Origin: an uncultured Erysipelotrichaceae bacterium
GTDB lineage: Bacteria > Bacillota_I > Bacilli_A > Erysipelotrichales > Coprobacillaceae
Reading direction: 5' to 3'
DNA length: 52,853 nucleotides
Assembly (NCBI GenBank): GCA_900550005.1
Contig: URQL01000001.1
Span: 1-52,853 of the forward strand
Part shown: positions 19,490 through 28,920 of the stretch, one piece after another
Numbering within the stretch: the stretch's first letter is position 1
Layout: each line of letters begins with the position of its first letter
Notes under the pieces: generated by a model
Told to the model about the DNA's origin: nothing
The model's database searches: none
What the model saw: the letters and a program-made list of their open reading frames with translations, nothing else
Position numbers and translations under genes: made by a program

Positions 19490-21022
19490 TTAATTATTTT
19501 CATTTTTTGAAGATAAATCTAAGACTGTTCCATCCGCTCTAGGATCACTGCCTCCTTCTAAATGATCATCAAAGATTTCAATGATTTGACTAGCACCACT
19601 TGCACTAAGTTTAGGTATAACCTTGATAGAATGGCCTAATTTTTCTAAAGCCTCAATTGTCTCTTTACCAAAGTCTTCTTCCATTTCAATAATATGGTTT
19701 ATACCATCATAATCCGCACGCCATTTAGGTGCACTAACGGCTTGTTTAGGCGTCATCTGCTCATCAATTAAATGACTGACCAATTGCATATTCCACATCA
19801 CTTGATAATCCCCACCAGGTGTATTTCCCACGTATTTTAATTGATGATCTTTAAAAATCATCCATGTATTTAAAGTATGAACTGCTTTTTGTTTATGTAA
19901 AATACATAAAGGATGTTCTAATCTTGTATTAAGCCCTACACCAGCACGGTTATTTAATAAAATACCTGTATCCTCAACAATTTCTCCACTTCCCCATGTT
20001 CCAGCAATACTTAATATAAAAGAACAAGCATTATTAAATTGATCCACAACTACAAAAGAAGTCGTATGTCCTCTATTTTGTGTGTAAGGATCTCCTATTT
20101 TATTATTTGCTTGGTTAAAATCAATTTGATTTGCTAATACTTTTGTATAAGACTCACTTAATCCAAGATCAGGATGATTATAAGTAAATTCTCTTTGACT
20201 AAAAGTAAGTTTTTTTGCTTCCAACATAGCATGTATTTTTTGAACTGTTGTTTTATTATTAAAATCAAGATGATTAAGAATCCCCATTTCTTGTAAGTGC
20301 AAATACCCTTGAGATACGGGTGGTGTTTGTAGAATTGTATATCCACGATAATCGACTTGAATCGGTTCAAGTATTTCACAATGATAATCTTTAAAATCAT
20401 CTAAAGTAAAATATCCTCCATGTTTTTGACTGTATTGCACAATTTTTTTTGTGATTTCTCCTTGGTAAAAACCATCTCTACCATAATCATTTAAATATTC
20501 TAAAGTACTTGCTAAATCTAGATTAATAATTTTATCCTTTTTAGTTTTAGGTCATCCATTATTAAGATACAATTTACCTGCATTATAAGCTTGTAAGTCT
20601 TTTAAATCCGTGTGCATATGACGTTCTACTTTACTAGGTACATAAATACCATTTCTTGCATAATCAATAGCATCTTGTGACAATTGATTAAAAGGCATTG
20701 TTCCCCATTTATTTTGAATAGTAAACAAGACATCCACTAATCCTGGTACAGTAACAGAAGTCATTCCTCTTTTTTGGATTGGTGTATTCAAATCATAATT
20801 TTTAGGAATTTGACCGCTACCATTAATTGCATAAACCTTATCTTTTTGATGATCATAATAAAGTAAAAAAGCGTCACCACCTAATCCACACATATCTGGT
20901 AATACTACCCCGGCACTTAATGTCATAGCAATACTTGCATCAATGGCATTCCCTCCTTGACTAAGTATCTTTTTACCTGTTTGACTGATTAAATCATGTG
21001 CCGAACTAACCATTCCTTTCAT
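19490..21022 (-). pseudogene. Gamma-glutamyltranspeptidase interrupted by one in-frame TGA
   Basis: A single 510-codon frame is interrupted only by TGA at 20552-20554 (codon 157). The first part carries GGNAIDASIAMTLSAGVVLPDMCGLGGDAF; after the stop, sequence resumes at once with PKTKKDKIINLDLASTLEYL, DGFYQGEI and the nucleophile Thr region RGHTTSFVVVD. Thus both halves are conserved and contiguous. The affected position follows NNG and precedes P, compatible with an original TGG. No signal peptide, so a cytoplasmic or non-classical member; length is slightly short for the family. As written it gives a 156-residue fragment without the catalytic Thr. Nonsense mutation, readthrough or sequence error cannot be told apart here. 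Confidence 0.87.
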
Positions 21023-21099
21023 CCTTATTCCTTCTTTCTATAAAATAAATTATAAATTTATTCATAGAAAGAACCTAGTTATTTTCATAATTTGATGTA

Positions 21100-21134
21100 A
21101 AAAGAAAAGCACTCAACTTATTAGCTGAATGCTT
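21100..21134 (-). terminator. Terminator of the carAB operon
   Basis: 11-bp stem AAGCATTCAGC/GTTGAGTGCTT (two G-U pairs), 6-base loop, followed by TTCTTT on the minus strand just after the carB stop. Confidence 0.75.
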
Positions 21135-21141
21135 ATTACTA

Positions 21142-24100
21142 CTATTTAGGTAAATTTCCAATATCGATAAGTGTTAACTTTTCATCACGTTTATTAATTA
21201 AACAGTTAATTAAAGCTTCACAAGTATCTAATGAAGTAAATGTTGGAACCCCTGTTTCAACAGCAACACGACGAATTAAGAAACCATCTTTTTCATTGTT
21301 ATTTCTTGTTGGACGGTCAATAACTAAATCTACTGTTCCTGTCATTAGTAAATCAATGATTGTATTTTCTTGTTCACTAATACGGTTTACGAATTTAGCA
21401 TTAATTCCATGTTCTCTTAAGAATTTATAAGTTCCAATTGTTGAATAGATTTCATACCCATATTCTACATATTTTTTAGCGATTGGTAAGAATTCTTCTT
21501 TATCTTCATCTTTGATTGTTGCAATCATTTTATAATGAATTGGTAAGTCAACACCTGAACCAATGAAAGCTTTATAAATAGCTTCTTCAAAGTCTTTAGA
21601 GATACCTAATACTTCACCAGTTGATTTCATTTCAGGCCCTAATGCAACATCAGCACCTCTGATTTTTTCAAATGAGAAGATTGGCATTTTAATTGCAATT
21701 GTTTCTTTTTCAGGAGCTAATCCATATTCATAACCTTGTTCTTTAATTGTTTTTCCCATAATGACTCTTGTTGCTACATCGACTACAGGAATATCTGTAA
21801 CTTTAGAGATATAAGGGATTGTACGAGATGATCTTGGGTTTACTTCAATAACATAAACTTTATCATCTAATACGATAAATTGAATATTGATAAGTCCAAT
21901 AACGTGTAATGCTTTAGCAAGACGAGCTGTATAATCTGCAATAATTTCTTTAATAAATGGTTTAACTTTTTGTGTTGGATAAACAGAGATACTATCTCCT
22001 GAGTGAACTCCAGCTCTTTCAATATGTTCCATGATACCTGGGATTAAAATTCCATTTTCATCACAAATTGCATCAACTTCGACTTCTTTACCCATTAAAT
22101 ATTTATCTACTAAGATAGGGTGTTCTTGATGTGTACGGTTAATGATGGCCATGAATTTTTCAATATCACTATCATTAACAGCAATTTGCATACCTTGTCC
22201 ACCAAGTACATAAGAAGGACGAACTAGTACTGGATATCCTAATTGATGAGCAGCATCTAATGCTTCATCTACTGTAAATACAGTTGTTCCTTTTGGTCTA
22301 TCAATACCACATTGTTCAAGAATTTCATCAAATCTTTCTCTATCTTCTGCAGCATCAACATCATCAGCAGAAGTTCCTAAGATTTTAACTCCCATTTCCA
22401 TTAATGCTTTCGTAAGTTTGATTGCTGTTTGTCCACCAAATTGCACAATTGCTCCATCTGGTTTTTCCAATTTAACAATACTTTCAACATCCTCTGGTGT
22501 TAATGGTTCAAAGAATAATTTATCCGCAATGTCAAAGTCAGTACTTACTGTTTCAGGATTATTATTTACAATGATTGTTTCATAACCTGCTTCTTTTAAT
22601 GCCCAAACGCAATGTACTGAACAGTAGTCAAATTCAATACCTTGTCCGATACGAATTGGTCCAGAACCTAACACCATGATTTTTTTGCGATCATTTGAAA
22701 CTTCAACTTCATTATAAGCATCATATACAGAATAATAATATGGTGTATTTGCATCAAATTCAGCTGCACATGTATCAACGACTTTATAAGCTGCAACAAT
22801 GTTATTATTTAAACGCATTGTTTTAACTTCTTGTTCTGTTTTATTTGTAAGTAAAGCAATAACTGAATCTGGGAATTCTAAACGTTTAGCTGCTCTTAAT
22901 AAATCAACAGTTAATTCACTTGTTTGTAATGTTTGTTCCATTTCAACTAAGCGTTTAATTTTATCAATGAACCATAAATCAATTTTTGTAATATCATGAA
23001 TCGTTTCTTCACTGATTCCTTGTCTTAATGATTCAGCTACAACGAATAAACGTTGATCATCTACATTTTCTAATTTATGTAATAAGAATTCTTTATCTTT
23101 ACCAGCAATTTCAGGTAAATGTAAATAATAGATATTTTGTTCTAATGAACGTAAAGCTTTCATTAAAGCCCCTTCAAAGTTTGTACAGATACTCATAACT
23201 TCTCCAGTTGCTTTCATTTGTGTTCCTAATTTTCTTGAAGCATCAACGAATTTATCAAATGGCCATTTTGGAATTTTACATACAACGTAGTCTAATGTTG
23301 GTTCATAAGATGCATATGTTTTTCCTGTAACAGCATTAATGATTTCATCTAGTGTATAACCTAATGCAATTTTAGCTGCTAATTTTGCAATTGGGTAACC
23401 TGTTGCTTTACTAGCTAAGGCAGAAGAACGGCTAACACGAGGGTTTACTTCGATAACACAATATTCAAAGCTTGTTGGATGTAAAGCGAATTGAACGTTA
23501 CATCCACCTTCAATTTTTAAAGCTGTAATAATATTTAAAGCAGATGAACGTAACATTTGATATTCTTTATCAGATAAAGTTTGGCTAGGAGCCACAACAA
23601 TACTATCTCCTGTATGTACCCCAACTGGATCTAAGTTTTCCATGTTACAAACGGTAATACAGTTTCCATGACTATCACGCATTACTTCGTATTCGATTTC
23701 TTTCCATCCAGCAATACATCTTTCAATTAAACATTGTCCAACACGAGATAATCTTAATCCATTTGAACAAATGCTTACTAATTCTTCTTCATCTGAAGCA
23801 ATACCTCCACCTGTTCCACCTAATGTATAAGCAGGACGTACAACAACTGGATATCCAATTTTATTAGCAAAACCAACAGCATCTTTTGTTGAAGTAACAA
23901 CTAAACTTGAAGCACATGGTTCACCAATTCTTTCCATTAAGTTTTTAAATTCTAAACGGTCTTCAGCTAATTTAATTGTATTTGTAGAAGTACCAATTGT
24001 ATGTACATTATGTGCTTCTAAGAATCCTTCATCAGCTAAAGCCATAGCAATATTTAAAGCATTTTGTCCACCTAATGTAGGTAAGATACTGTCAGGTTGT

Positions 24101-24342
24101 TCTTCAATAATTAATTGTTTAACAACATCCACTGTTAAAGGTTCAATATAAACTTTATCAGCAATTGTTTTATCTGTCATGATTGTTGCAGGGTTAGAGT
24201 TGATTAATACAACTTCCATTCCTTCTTCTTTTAAAGCACGACAAGCTTGTGTTCCGGCATAGTCAAATTCAGCTGCTTGACCAATGATGATTGGTCCAGA
24301 TCCGATTACAAGAACTTTTTTGATATTTGGATTTTTAGGCAT
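21142..24342 (-). CDS. carB: Carbamoyl-phosphate synthase large subunit
   Basis: 1066 residues, full length. Makes carbamoyl phosphate from bicarbonate, ammonia (delivered by CarA) and two ATP for pyrimidine and arginine synthesis. Two homologous halves, each beginning with a VLGSGP-like ATP-grasp start (VLVIGSGPIIIGQAAEFDY; MVLGSGPIRIGQGIEFDY), RPAYTLGGTGGG and RPSYVLGGQGM glycine loops, NPRVSRSSALASKATGYP and NPRSSRTIPYISKVT, then an MGS-like allosteric domain with RPTRNN. The start overlaps the carA stop by 8 bases. Confidence 0.98.
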   Translation of the reverse strand: MPKNPNIKKVLVIGSGPIIIGQAAEFDYAGTQACRALKEEGMEVVLINSNPATIMTDKTIADKVYIEPLTVDVVKQLIIEEQPDSILPTLGGQNALNIAMALADEGFLEAHNVHTIGTSTNTIKLAEDRLEFKNLMERIGEPCASSLVVTSTKDAVGFANKIGYPVVVRPAYTLGGTGGGIASDEEELVSICSNGLRLSRVGQCLIERCIAGWKEIEYEVMRDSHGNCITVCNMENLDPVGVHTGDSIVVAPSQTLSDKEYQMLRSSALNIITALKIEGGCNVQFALHPTSFEYCVIEVNPRVSRSSALASKATGYPIAKLAAKIALGYTLDEIINAVTGKTYASYEPTLDYVVCKIPKWPFDKFVDASRKLGTQMKATGEVMSICTNFEGALMKALRSLEQNIYYLHLPEIAGKDKEFLLHKLENVDDQRLFVVAESLRQGISEETIHDITKIDLWFIDKIKRLVEMEQTLQTSELTVDLLRAAKRLEFPDSVIALLTNKTEQEVKTMRLNNNIVAAYKVVDTCAAEFDANTPYYYSVYDAYNEVEVSNDRKKIMVLGSGPIRIGQGIEFDYCSVHCVWALKEAGYETIIVNNNPETVSTDFDIADKLFFEPLTPEDVESIVKLEKPDGAIVQFGGQTAIKLTKALMEMGVKILGTSADDVDAAEDRERFDEILEQCGIDRPKGTTVFTVDEALDAAHQLGYPVLVRPSYVLGGQGMQIAVNDSDIEKFMAIINRTHQEHPILVDKYLMGKEVEVDAICDENGILIPGIMEHIERAGVHSGDSISVYPTQKVKPFIKEIIADYTARLAKALHVIGLINIQFIVLDDKVYVIEVNPRSSRTIPYISKVTDIPVVDVATRVIMGKTIKEQGYEYGLAPEKETIAIKMPIFSFEKIRGADVALGPEMKSTGEVLGISKDFEEAIYKAFIGSGVDLPIHYKMIATIKDEDKEEFLPIAKKYVEYGYEIYSTIGTYKFLREHGINAKFVNRISEQENTIIDLLMTGTVDLVIDRPTRNNNEKDGFLIRRVAVETGVPTFTSLDTCEALINCLINKRDEKLTLIDIGNLPK

Positions 24343-25414
24343 TTTTATTTCCTCCCATCATTTTGATAAATTCATCAAATAAATAATTTGTATCCAATGG
24401 CCCAGCACATGCTTCTGGGTGGAATTGAACCGTTTTAATATTTTCTTTTAAATATTCTACTCCTTCAATTGTACCATCATTTACATTTTTAAACCAAGGT
24501 CTAGCAATACTTGGATCGATTGTATCTTCTTTAACAACATAATTATGATTTTGTGTTGAGATATAAACTTGATTTGTATCTAAATCTTTTACTGGATGGT
24601 TAGCACCATGATGTCCATATTTTAATTTTTCTGTTTCAAATCCATGAGCTAATGCCATCAATTGATGTCCTAAACAAATCGCAAAAATTGGTGTTCCACT
24701 TTTCATTAAAATTTGCATTTGTTTAATAATGTCTACACATTCAGCTGGATCCCCTGGCCCATTTGATAGCATAATTCCATCATAGTTTCCTTCTAATACC
24801 GTAGAAGCTAAAGTTGAAGCAGGGTATACTGTGACTTCACAACCTCTTTTTACTAAAGAAGCTGCAATATTATTTTTAGCTCCAAAATCATATAAAGCAA
24901 CTTTGATATCTCCTTTACCTAATGTATAAGATTCTTTACATGTTGTTGCTTCAACAACACCTGTTACTTTAAATGCTTTAATTTTTTCTAATACTTCAGT
25001 TAAATCTTCATAATAAGTTGTTGTGATCATTCCATTCATACATCCTTTATTACGAATGATTTTAGTAATATGGCGTGTATCGACACCTTGAATACCCGCA
25101 ATTCCATGTTCTTTCATGTAATCTTCTAATTCTACATTTTTTCTAAAATTGCTTCCCATGCGGGCTAATTCATTAACAATAAAAGCTTCCACATAAGGTT
25201 GTTTTGATTCTTGGTCTTCTAAACAAACACCATAATTTCCAATTAATGGATAAGTCATAACAACAGATTGACCAGCATAAGATGGATCTGTTAAAACTTC
25301 AACATATCCTGTCATAGAAGTATTAAATACGATTTCACTAATAACTTCTTTGTTTGCTCCTATACTTGTTCCTTCAAAAACACTACCATCTTCCAATATT
25401 AAGTATGCCTTCAT
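24335..25414 (-). CDS. carA: Carbamoyl-phosphate synthase small (glutaminase) subunit
   Basis: Class I glutamine amidotransferase subunit that feeds ammonia to CarB; 359 residues. N-terminal domain MKAYLILEDGSVFEG and NTSMTGYVEVLTDPSYAGQ, then the glutaminase with LSNGPGDP, nucleophile Cys in FAICLGHQLMAL (near 245) and catalytic His/Glu in VQFHPEACAGP. The ATG at 25414 is preferred; the TTG one codon upstream is in frame, but GAAAGGAAGG spacing favours the ATG. It is preceded by a leader-peptide attenuator and its own strong promoter. Confidence 0.97.
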   Translation of the reverse strand: MKAYLILEDGSVFEGTSIGANKEVISEIVFNTSMTGYVEVLTDPSYAGQSVVMTYPLIGNYGVCLEDQESKQPYVEAFIVNELARMGSNFRKNVELEDYMKEHGIAGIQGVDTRHITKIIRNKGCMNGMITTTYYEDLTEVLEKIKAFKVTGVVEATTCKESYTLGKGDIKVALYDFGAKNNIAASLVKRGCEVTVYPASTLASTVLEGNYDGIMLSNGPGDPAECVDIIKQMQILMKSGTPIFAICLGHQLMALAHGFETEKLKYGHHGANHPVKDLDTNQVYISTQNHNYVVKEDTIDPSIARPWFKNVNDGTIEGVEYLKENIKTVQFHPEACAGPLDTNYLFDEFIKMMGGNKNA

Positions 25415-25432
25415 CAAAATCCTTCCTTTCTT

Positions 25433-25466
25433 TATAAAAAAACATATCTAAATAAAATAGATATGT
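25433..25466 (-). terminator. Attenuator terminator upstream of carA
   Basis: 9-bp stem ACATATCTA/TAGATATGT, 7-base loop, followed by a run of seven T on the minus strand. It starts at the last base of the leader peptide stop codon, so a ribosome sitting at that stop would cover the ascending stem arm. Confidence 0.85.
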
Positions 25467-25555
25467 TAAATACCAAAAATATGAAATTTAAAAAAGGAAA
25501 TAATCATGCCAACAAATAAAGAACTATCCGTTACTAGCGTATTCATCTTTTTCAT
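25466..25555 (-). CDS. carAB leader peptide, 29 residues
   Basis: ATG at 25555 with GGAGTGG 7-9 bases upstream, beginning MKKMNTLVTDSSLFVGM and ending with a Phe/Ile-rich tail at TAA 25466-25468. The last third of the coding RNA is U-rich (runs of 6 and 5 U), and the stop overlaps the foot of the terminator. This geometry matches pyrimidine-sensitive attenuation of the enterobacterial pyrBI type: slow transcription through U-rich RNA at low UTP lets the ribosome catch up and prevent the terminator from folding. The peptide itself probably has no function. Not seen: a PyrR binding loop. Confidence 0.72.
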   Translation of the reverse strand: MKKMNTLVTDSSLFVGMIISFFKFHIFGI

Positions 25556-25583
25556 GTCGCACCACTCCTTTTTTCAAATAATT

Positions 25584-25612
25584 AGTATACACGGTTTCGA
25601 CTTTTTTTTCAA
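25584..25612 (-). promoter_or_regulatory. carAB promoter
   Basis: TTGAAA (25607-25612), a 17-bp spacer and TATACT (25584-25589), near-consensus. Expected start near 25577, about 22 bases before the leader peptide ATG. It lies directly after the ilvA stop, so ilvA transcripts may read in as well. Confidence 0.8.
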
Positions 25613-25624
25613 TACCTTATTCAT

Positions 25625-26833
25625 CTAATCTTGGTTGATTTTTTTAATATCAAATCCTTCTTTTTTAAAGGTATCTATAATTTGTTCAATGTGCTTATCC
25701 CCGTTTGTTTCACAAGTGACACGTAATTCTACTTCTGAAAAATGAGGTAAGTTGATAAATTGATTATGATCTAATGAAATAACATTTGCATTTAAAGCAG
25801 CAAGTAATTGTGATACTTTAGCTAATTGTCCTGGTTTATCAGGTAATTCTACTGAGAAAGTAAAAATTCTACCTCTAGCAACTAATCCTTTATTAATCAT
25901 TGATGAAATATTTTTAACGTCAATATTTCCACCACTGACTACACAAGCAACATTTTTATTCTTTTCATTTAATTTTTTTAATGCAGCTAAAGATAAAATA
26001 CCTGAGTTTTCAGCAACTAATTTATGTTTTTCAACTAGATCTAAGAAGGTTTTCATTAAATCATAGTCTGATACAGTAATGATACCATCAACATATTTTT
26101 TTATATATTCAAATGGTAAATCTCCAATCGTCTTAACAGCTGTTCCATCAGCAATTGTATTTGCTTCTTTTAATGTAACGACTTTATCTTGTTGAATGGC
26201 TTCTAAAGCGCTGGCTGCACCTTCTGGTTCTACACCAATAACTTTAATAGATGGTTTAATTTGTTTAGCTGCACAAGCAATACCAGAAATTAATCCTCCA
26301 CCACCAACAGGTACTAGAATAATATCAATATCTGGATTTTGTTCTAAAAGTTCTAAAGCAATTGTTCCTTGCCCTTCAATGACATCTTCATCATCAAAAG
26401 GATGAACGAACGTATAGCCATATTCTTTTTGAAGTTCACAAGCTTTTGCGTAAGCTTCATCATAAACTTCTCCATATAAAACAACATTTGCCCCATGAGA
26501 AGTTGTTGCTTCTACTTTAATTAAAGGTGTATGCGCAGGCATAACAATCGTTGATTTAACTCCTGCTTGTTTTGCTGCATAAGCAACACCTTGAGCATGA
26601 TTTCCTGCTGATGAAGCAATTAATCCTTTAGCTTTTGCTTCATCATCCATTTTAGCGATTTTATTATAAGCACCTCTTAATTTAAAAGATCCTGTTCTTT
26701 GTAAATTTTCTGGTTTAATATAAACATGATTACCACATTCTTTAGAAAAATGTTCACTATAAATTAATGATGTATCGACTAATACTTTATTTAATCTTTG
26801 TTTTGCTTCTTTAAATTGATCCAATTTTAACAT
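25625..26833 (-). CDS. ilvA: Threonine ammonia-lyase (threonine dehydratase) with ACT domain
   Basis: PLP enzyme turning threonine into 2-oxobutanoate and ammonia. 402 residues from the ATG at 26833 (a TTG one codon earlier is less likely given AAGGAGG spacing). PLP Lys lies in RTGSFKLRGAYNK (near 50), the phosphate loop is PVGGGGLISG, and VSGGNIDVKN follows. A single C-terminal ACT domain starts near 325 (FTFSVELPDKPGQLAKVSQLL). This short single-ACT form is the type shared by IlvA and TdcB, so biosynthetic versus catabolic role is not settled; no other ilv gene lies nearby. Confidence 0.93.
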   Translation of the reverse strand: MLKLDQFKEAKQRLNKVLVDTSLIYSEHFSKECGNHVYIKPENLQRTGSFKLRGAYNKIAKMDDEAKAKGLIASSAGNHAQGVAYAAKQAGVKSTIVMPAHTPLIKVEATTSHGANVVLYGEVYDEAYAKACELQKEYGYTFVHPFDDEDVIEGQGTIALELLEQNPDIDIILVPVGGGGLISGIACAAKQIKPSIKVIGVEPEGAASALEAIQQDKVVTLKEANTIADGTAVKTIGDLPFEYIKKYVDGIITVSDYDLMKTFLDLVEKHKLVAENSGILSLAALKKLNEKNKNVACVVSGGNIDVKNISSMINKGLVARGRIFTFSVELPDKPGQLAKVSQLLAALNANVISLDHNQFINLPHFSEVELRVTCETNGDKHIEQIIDTFKKEGFDIKKINQD

Positions 26834-26881
26834 CAAAATTCCTCCTTATTTTGTTTTATAGTATATCATAACTAAAGCATT

Positions 26882-26907
26882 AAAAAAAGGCATATTTCTA
26901 TGCCTTT
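26882..26907 (-). terminator. Terminator after DUF4250 gene
   Basis: 9-bp perfect stem AAAGGCATA/TATGCCTTT closed by a GAAA tetraloop on the minus strand and followed by seven T; it overlaps the stop codon of the gene. Confidence 0.9.
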
Positions 26908-27091
26908 ATGCTTTTTGTTTAATTTGATTTGTACTTTTATCGTAAAAATAGCCTTGACTTGATAGAAAATCCATAATTTCTGTAGGATTTTCACCTTTTA
27001 CTTCAATAAGTGTTTCTAGTGACATATCATCATCTCTTAACCATAAATTAAGCATGCTCACTAAAATTGAAATATCTCTAGGTAAACTCAT
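26906..27091 (-). CDS. DUF4250 protein
   Basis: 61-residue small soluble protein. The start MSLPRDISILVSMLNLWLRD and the following SLETL pattern match the DUF4250 family, conserved in Firmicutes and of unknown function. Its ATG overlaps the end of the Cof phosphatase gene, so translation is coupled and the two form an operon closed by a strong terminator. Confidence 0.85.
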   Translation of the reverse strand: MSLPRDISILVSMLNLWLRDDDMSLETLIEVKGENPTEIMDFLSSQGYFYDKSTNQIKQKA

Positions 27092-27909
27092 TAGAATTCC
27101 ACTCCTTCAATAAGCTTACTTAACATATAAGCAATACCGTCTTCATCATTAGATAAAGTGACTTCATCTGCTTTTTCCTTAACACCATCAACGGCATTTG
27201 CCATAGCAACACCTTTACCAGCATATTCGATCATCGATAAATCATTATAACCATCACCAAAAGCAATCACTTCTTCTTGTTTAATTCCCATATATTTTAC
27301 TAAATGATCTAAAGAAGCAGCTTTATCAATGTTTTGAGCCATAATTTCAATATAATGACCTGCTGAACGATAAATACTTAATTCGTCTTCATAAGGAGCT
27401 TTAAAATCATCAAGTACACTTGCGATATAAGTTGGATCTGCAGCTAATAATACTTTATTTACTGGAAAATCAATAAAATTGATAAAATCATCAATTTGAC
27501 GTAATCCCATATCATTTAAGTTAGCTTCACCTTGAACATAAGAATCGTCACTTTGATCTGTAATTACATCATTATCTAAATAACTCATTGGGGCTAATTT
27601 AAAATCTTTTGCTCTTTGAATCATCTCACGAGCTTGTTCAACAGATAAAGTTTTATCATAAATAATTTCATTTGTTGTATAATCAATCACTCTTGCTCCA
27701 TTAAATGATAATAAATAACCTTCATATTTTTCTAATTGTAATTCTTTTGCTTCATGACGAAGTCCTGGTGTTGGACGACCAGAAGCTAAAACAACTTTGA
27801 TCCCTAATTCTTCACATTTTAATAAAGCATCTCTCGTCTTAGGAGAGATTGTATTTTGACTTGTTTTTAAAGTTCCATCTAAATCTAAAGCAATTAATTT
27901 ATATCCCAT
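27091..27909 (-). CDS. Cof-type HAD-IIB hydrolase
   Basis: 272-residue cytosolic sugar-phosphate or nucleotide-type phosphatase of the Cof subfamily. HAD motif I LDLDGTLKTS with both catalytic Asp near residues 9-11, motif II VLASGRP, a C2 cap in the middle, and the motif III/IV region VIAFGDGYNDLSMIEYAG. Substrate cannot be deduced. A TATAAT box (27944-27949) and AAGAGGAT lie upstream. Confidence 0.92.
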   Translation of the reverse strand: MGYKLIALDLDGTLKTSQNTISPKTRDALLKCEELGIKVVLASGRPTPGLRHEAKELQLEKYEGYLLSFNGARVIDYTTNEIIYDKTLSVEQAREMIQRAKDFKLAPMSYLDNDVITDQSDDSYVQGEANLNDMGLRQIDDFINFIDFPVNKVLLAADPTYIASVLDDFKAPYEDELSIYRSAGHYIEIMAQNIDKAASLDHLVKYMGIKQEEVIAFGDGYNDLSMIEYAGKGVAMANAVDGVKEKADEVTLSNDEDGIAYMLSKLIEGVEF

Positions 27910-27988
27910 ACATTTATCCTCTTTTCTTTATTTATGCGATACAATTATAACATAGAAAATTAAAAACAAAAATCTCTTTTACCAAAAA

Positions 27989-28327
27989 CTAACGTGCATA
28001 CCCGGTTAACGTTTGCATTGAAGTATATTGAATCAAAGGAATCGTGATAGGATAACTCATTTCTACTATATAAAGAGATTCTTTAGGAAAAAGTTGCAAG
28101 TCATGTTCAATACTGCAATCTTGATACGTTATTTTATACACATCATGTTTAGCTAAATCATTCATAATGGTAGGGTTAAAATGACTTTGTTCAACCATAG
28201 ATATAACATATTGATGATATTGATTAGCATGGTTGATTTGTATAGTCACATTAAGAATACTAAATGCTAAAACAAGAAAAAAAGTAAGTAAAATACTATC
28301 TACAAGCCATTCAACTGATTGCTTCAT
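27989..28327 (-). CDS. Pilin-like minor subunit of the Tad-type system (112 aa)
   Basis: Last gene of the Tad-like operon. N-terminus MKQSVEWLVDS runs straight into a hydrophobic helix (about 11-30), followed by a small periplasm-facing domain with two Cys spaced in a way that could allow one disulfide-poor fold. It shares the M-[D/K]-x-S start with four other small proteins of the operon, including Glu at position 6. No leader peptide with a Gly/Ala cleavage site is visible. TadE-like by size and place; no family match recognised. The start overlaps the previous gene by 4 bases. Confidence 0.7.
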   Translation of the reverse strand: MKQSVEWLVDSILLTFFLVLAFSILNVTIQINHANQYHQYVISMVEQSHFNPTIMNDLAKHDVYKITYQDCSIEHDLQLFPKESLYIVEMSYPITIPLIQYTSMQTLTGYAR

Positions 28328-28683
28328 CTTTCTACCCTCACTAACTGATTAACTTCCTTATATTGTCCATTAGCATTGACACAAACATAACGAACAGGAT
28401 AAAAGCCTGGTTTCGTTATATCGATTTCATCATAAATACTCACCTGTCCATTACTATTTAAAATAAAATCCTGTAAATGATAAGATTGATTTACCTTTAA
28501 AATAATTGGTTCAACTTCTAACACACATTCTTGATTAACCAAAGATAATTTATTAAAAGAGGTTTTATTTAAAATTAAATGATTTTTCATATCCTGACGA
28601 TACGTATAAAATTGGAACAATACTAAAGAACAAACCATAATCGCTAAAGCATATTGTAAAAATAATTTAAAAGAAAAGTCCAT
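28324..28683 (-). CDS. Pilin-like subunit with Ig-like domain (119 aa)
   Basis: N-terminus MDFSFKLFLQYALAIMVCS is a single membrane helix without a leader; after about residue 45 follows a small beta domain whose pattern (VNQSYHLQDFI ... DITKPGFYPVRYVCVNANGQ) resembles the DUF5011-type Ig-like domains of the adhesin at 32-34 kb. It therefore looks like a pseudopilin that displays an Ig-like domain. Start and stop overlap both neighbours, indicating tight translational coupling. Confidence 0.68.
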   Translation of the reverse strand: MDFSFKLFLQYALAIMVCSLVLFQFYTYRQDMKNHLILNKTSFNKLSLVNQECVLEVEPIILKVNQSYHLQDFILNSNGQVSIYDEIDITKPGFYPVRYVCVNANGQYKEVNQLVRVER

Positions 28684-28811
28684 TACACCACCCTTTCAAT
28701 CGTCATTAAGAGAATTTGATGATAAAAAATAAGGAAATTACTTCCTAAAAATAAAATACTCACAACCAACGCAATAAGTAAATCAAAAAACTCTTCTAAA
28801 GATAAATCCAT
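28683..28811 (-). CDS. Flp-like mini-pilin (42 aa)
   Basis: Small gene with ATG at 28811, one base after the stop of the preceding small gene, and a TAA overlapping the next ATG. It encodes MDLSLEEFFDLLIALVVS and further hydrophobic residues, then a short polar tail ending in ERVV. Same M-[D/K]-x-S-L-E start as its neighbours with Glu at position 6. Too small for a domain assignment; size, hydrophobic helix and operon position indicate a Flp-class structural pilin. Confidence 0.68.
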   Translation of the reverse strand: MDLSLEEFFDLLIALVVSILFLGSNFLIFYHQILLMTIERVV

Positions 28812-28812
28812 A

Positions 28813-28920
28813 TTAATACAAGTGGATCGTGTTTAAACACGAAAAAGCAATCATCAATAATCCACCACCAAAAACCAAAGTAATCAAATAACTAAATGCA
28901 TTTTCTAAAGATAACTTCAT
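28813..28920 (-). CDS. Flp-like mini-pilin (35 aa)
   Basis: ATG at 28920 overlaps the tadC stop; TAA at 28813. Encodes MKLSLENAFSYLITLVFGGG, then a hydrophobic stretch and a short tail ending in IHLY. A GGAGGGGTAG site lies just upstream inside tadC. The sequence has the shared N-terminal motif with Glu at position 6 and one membrane helix. Probably a structural or assembly pilin of the Tad-like system. Confidence 0.67.
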   Translation of the reverse strand: MKLSLENAFSYLITLVFGGGLLMIAFSCLNTIHLY

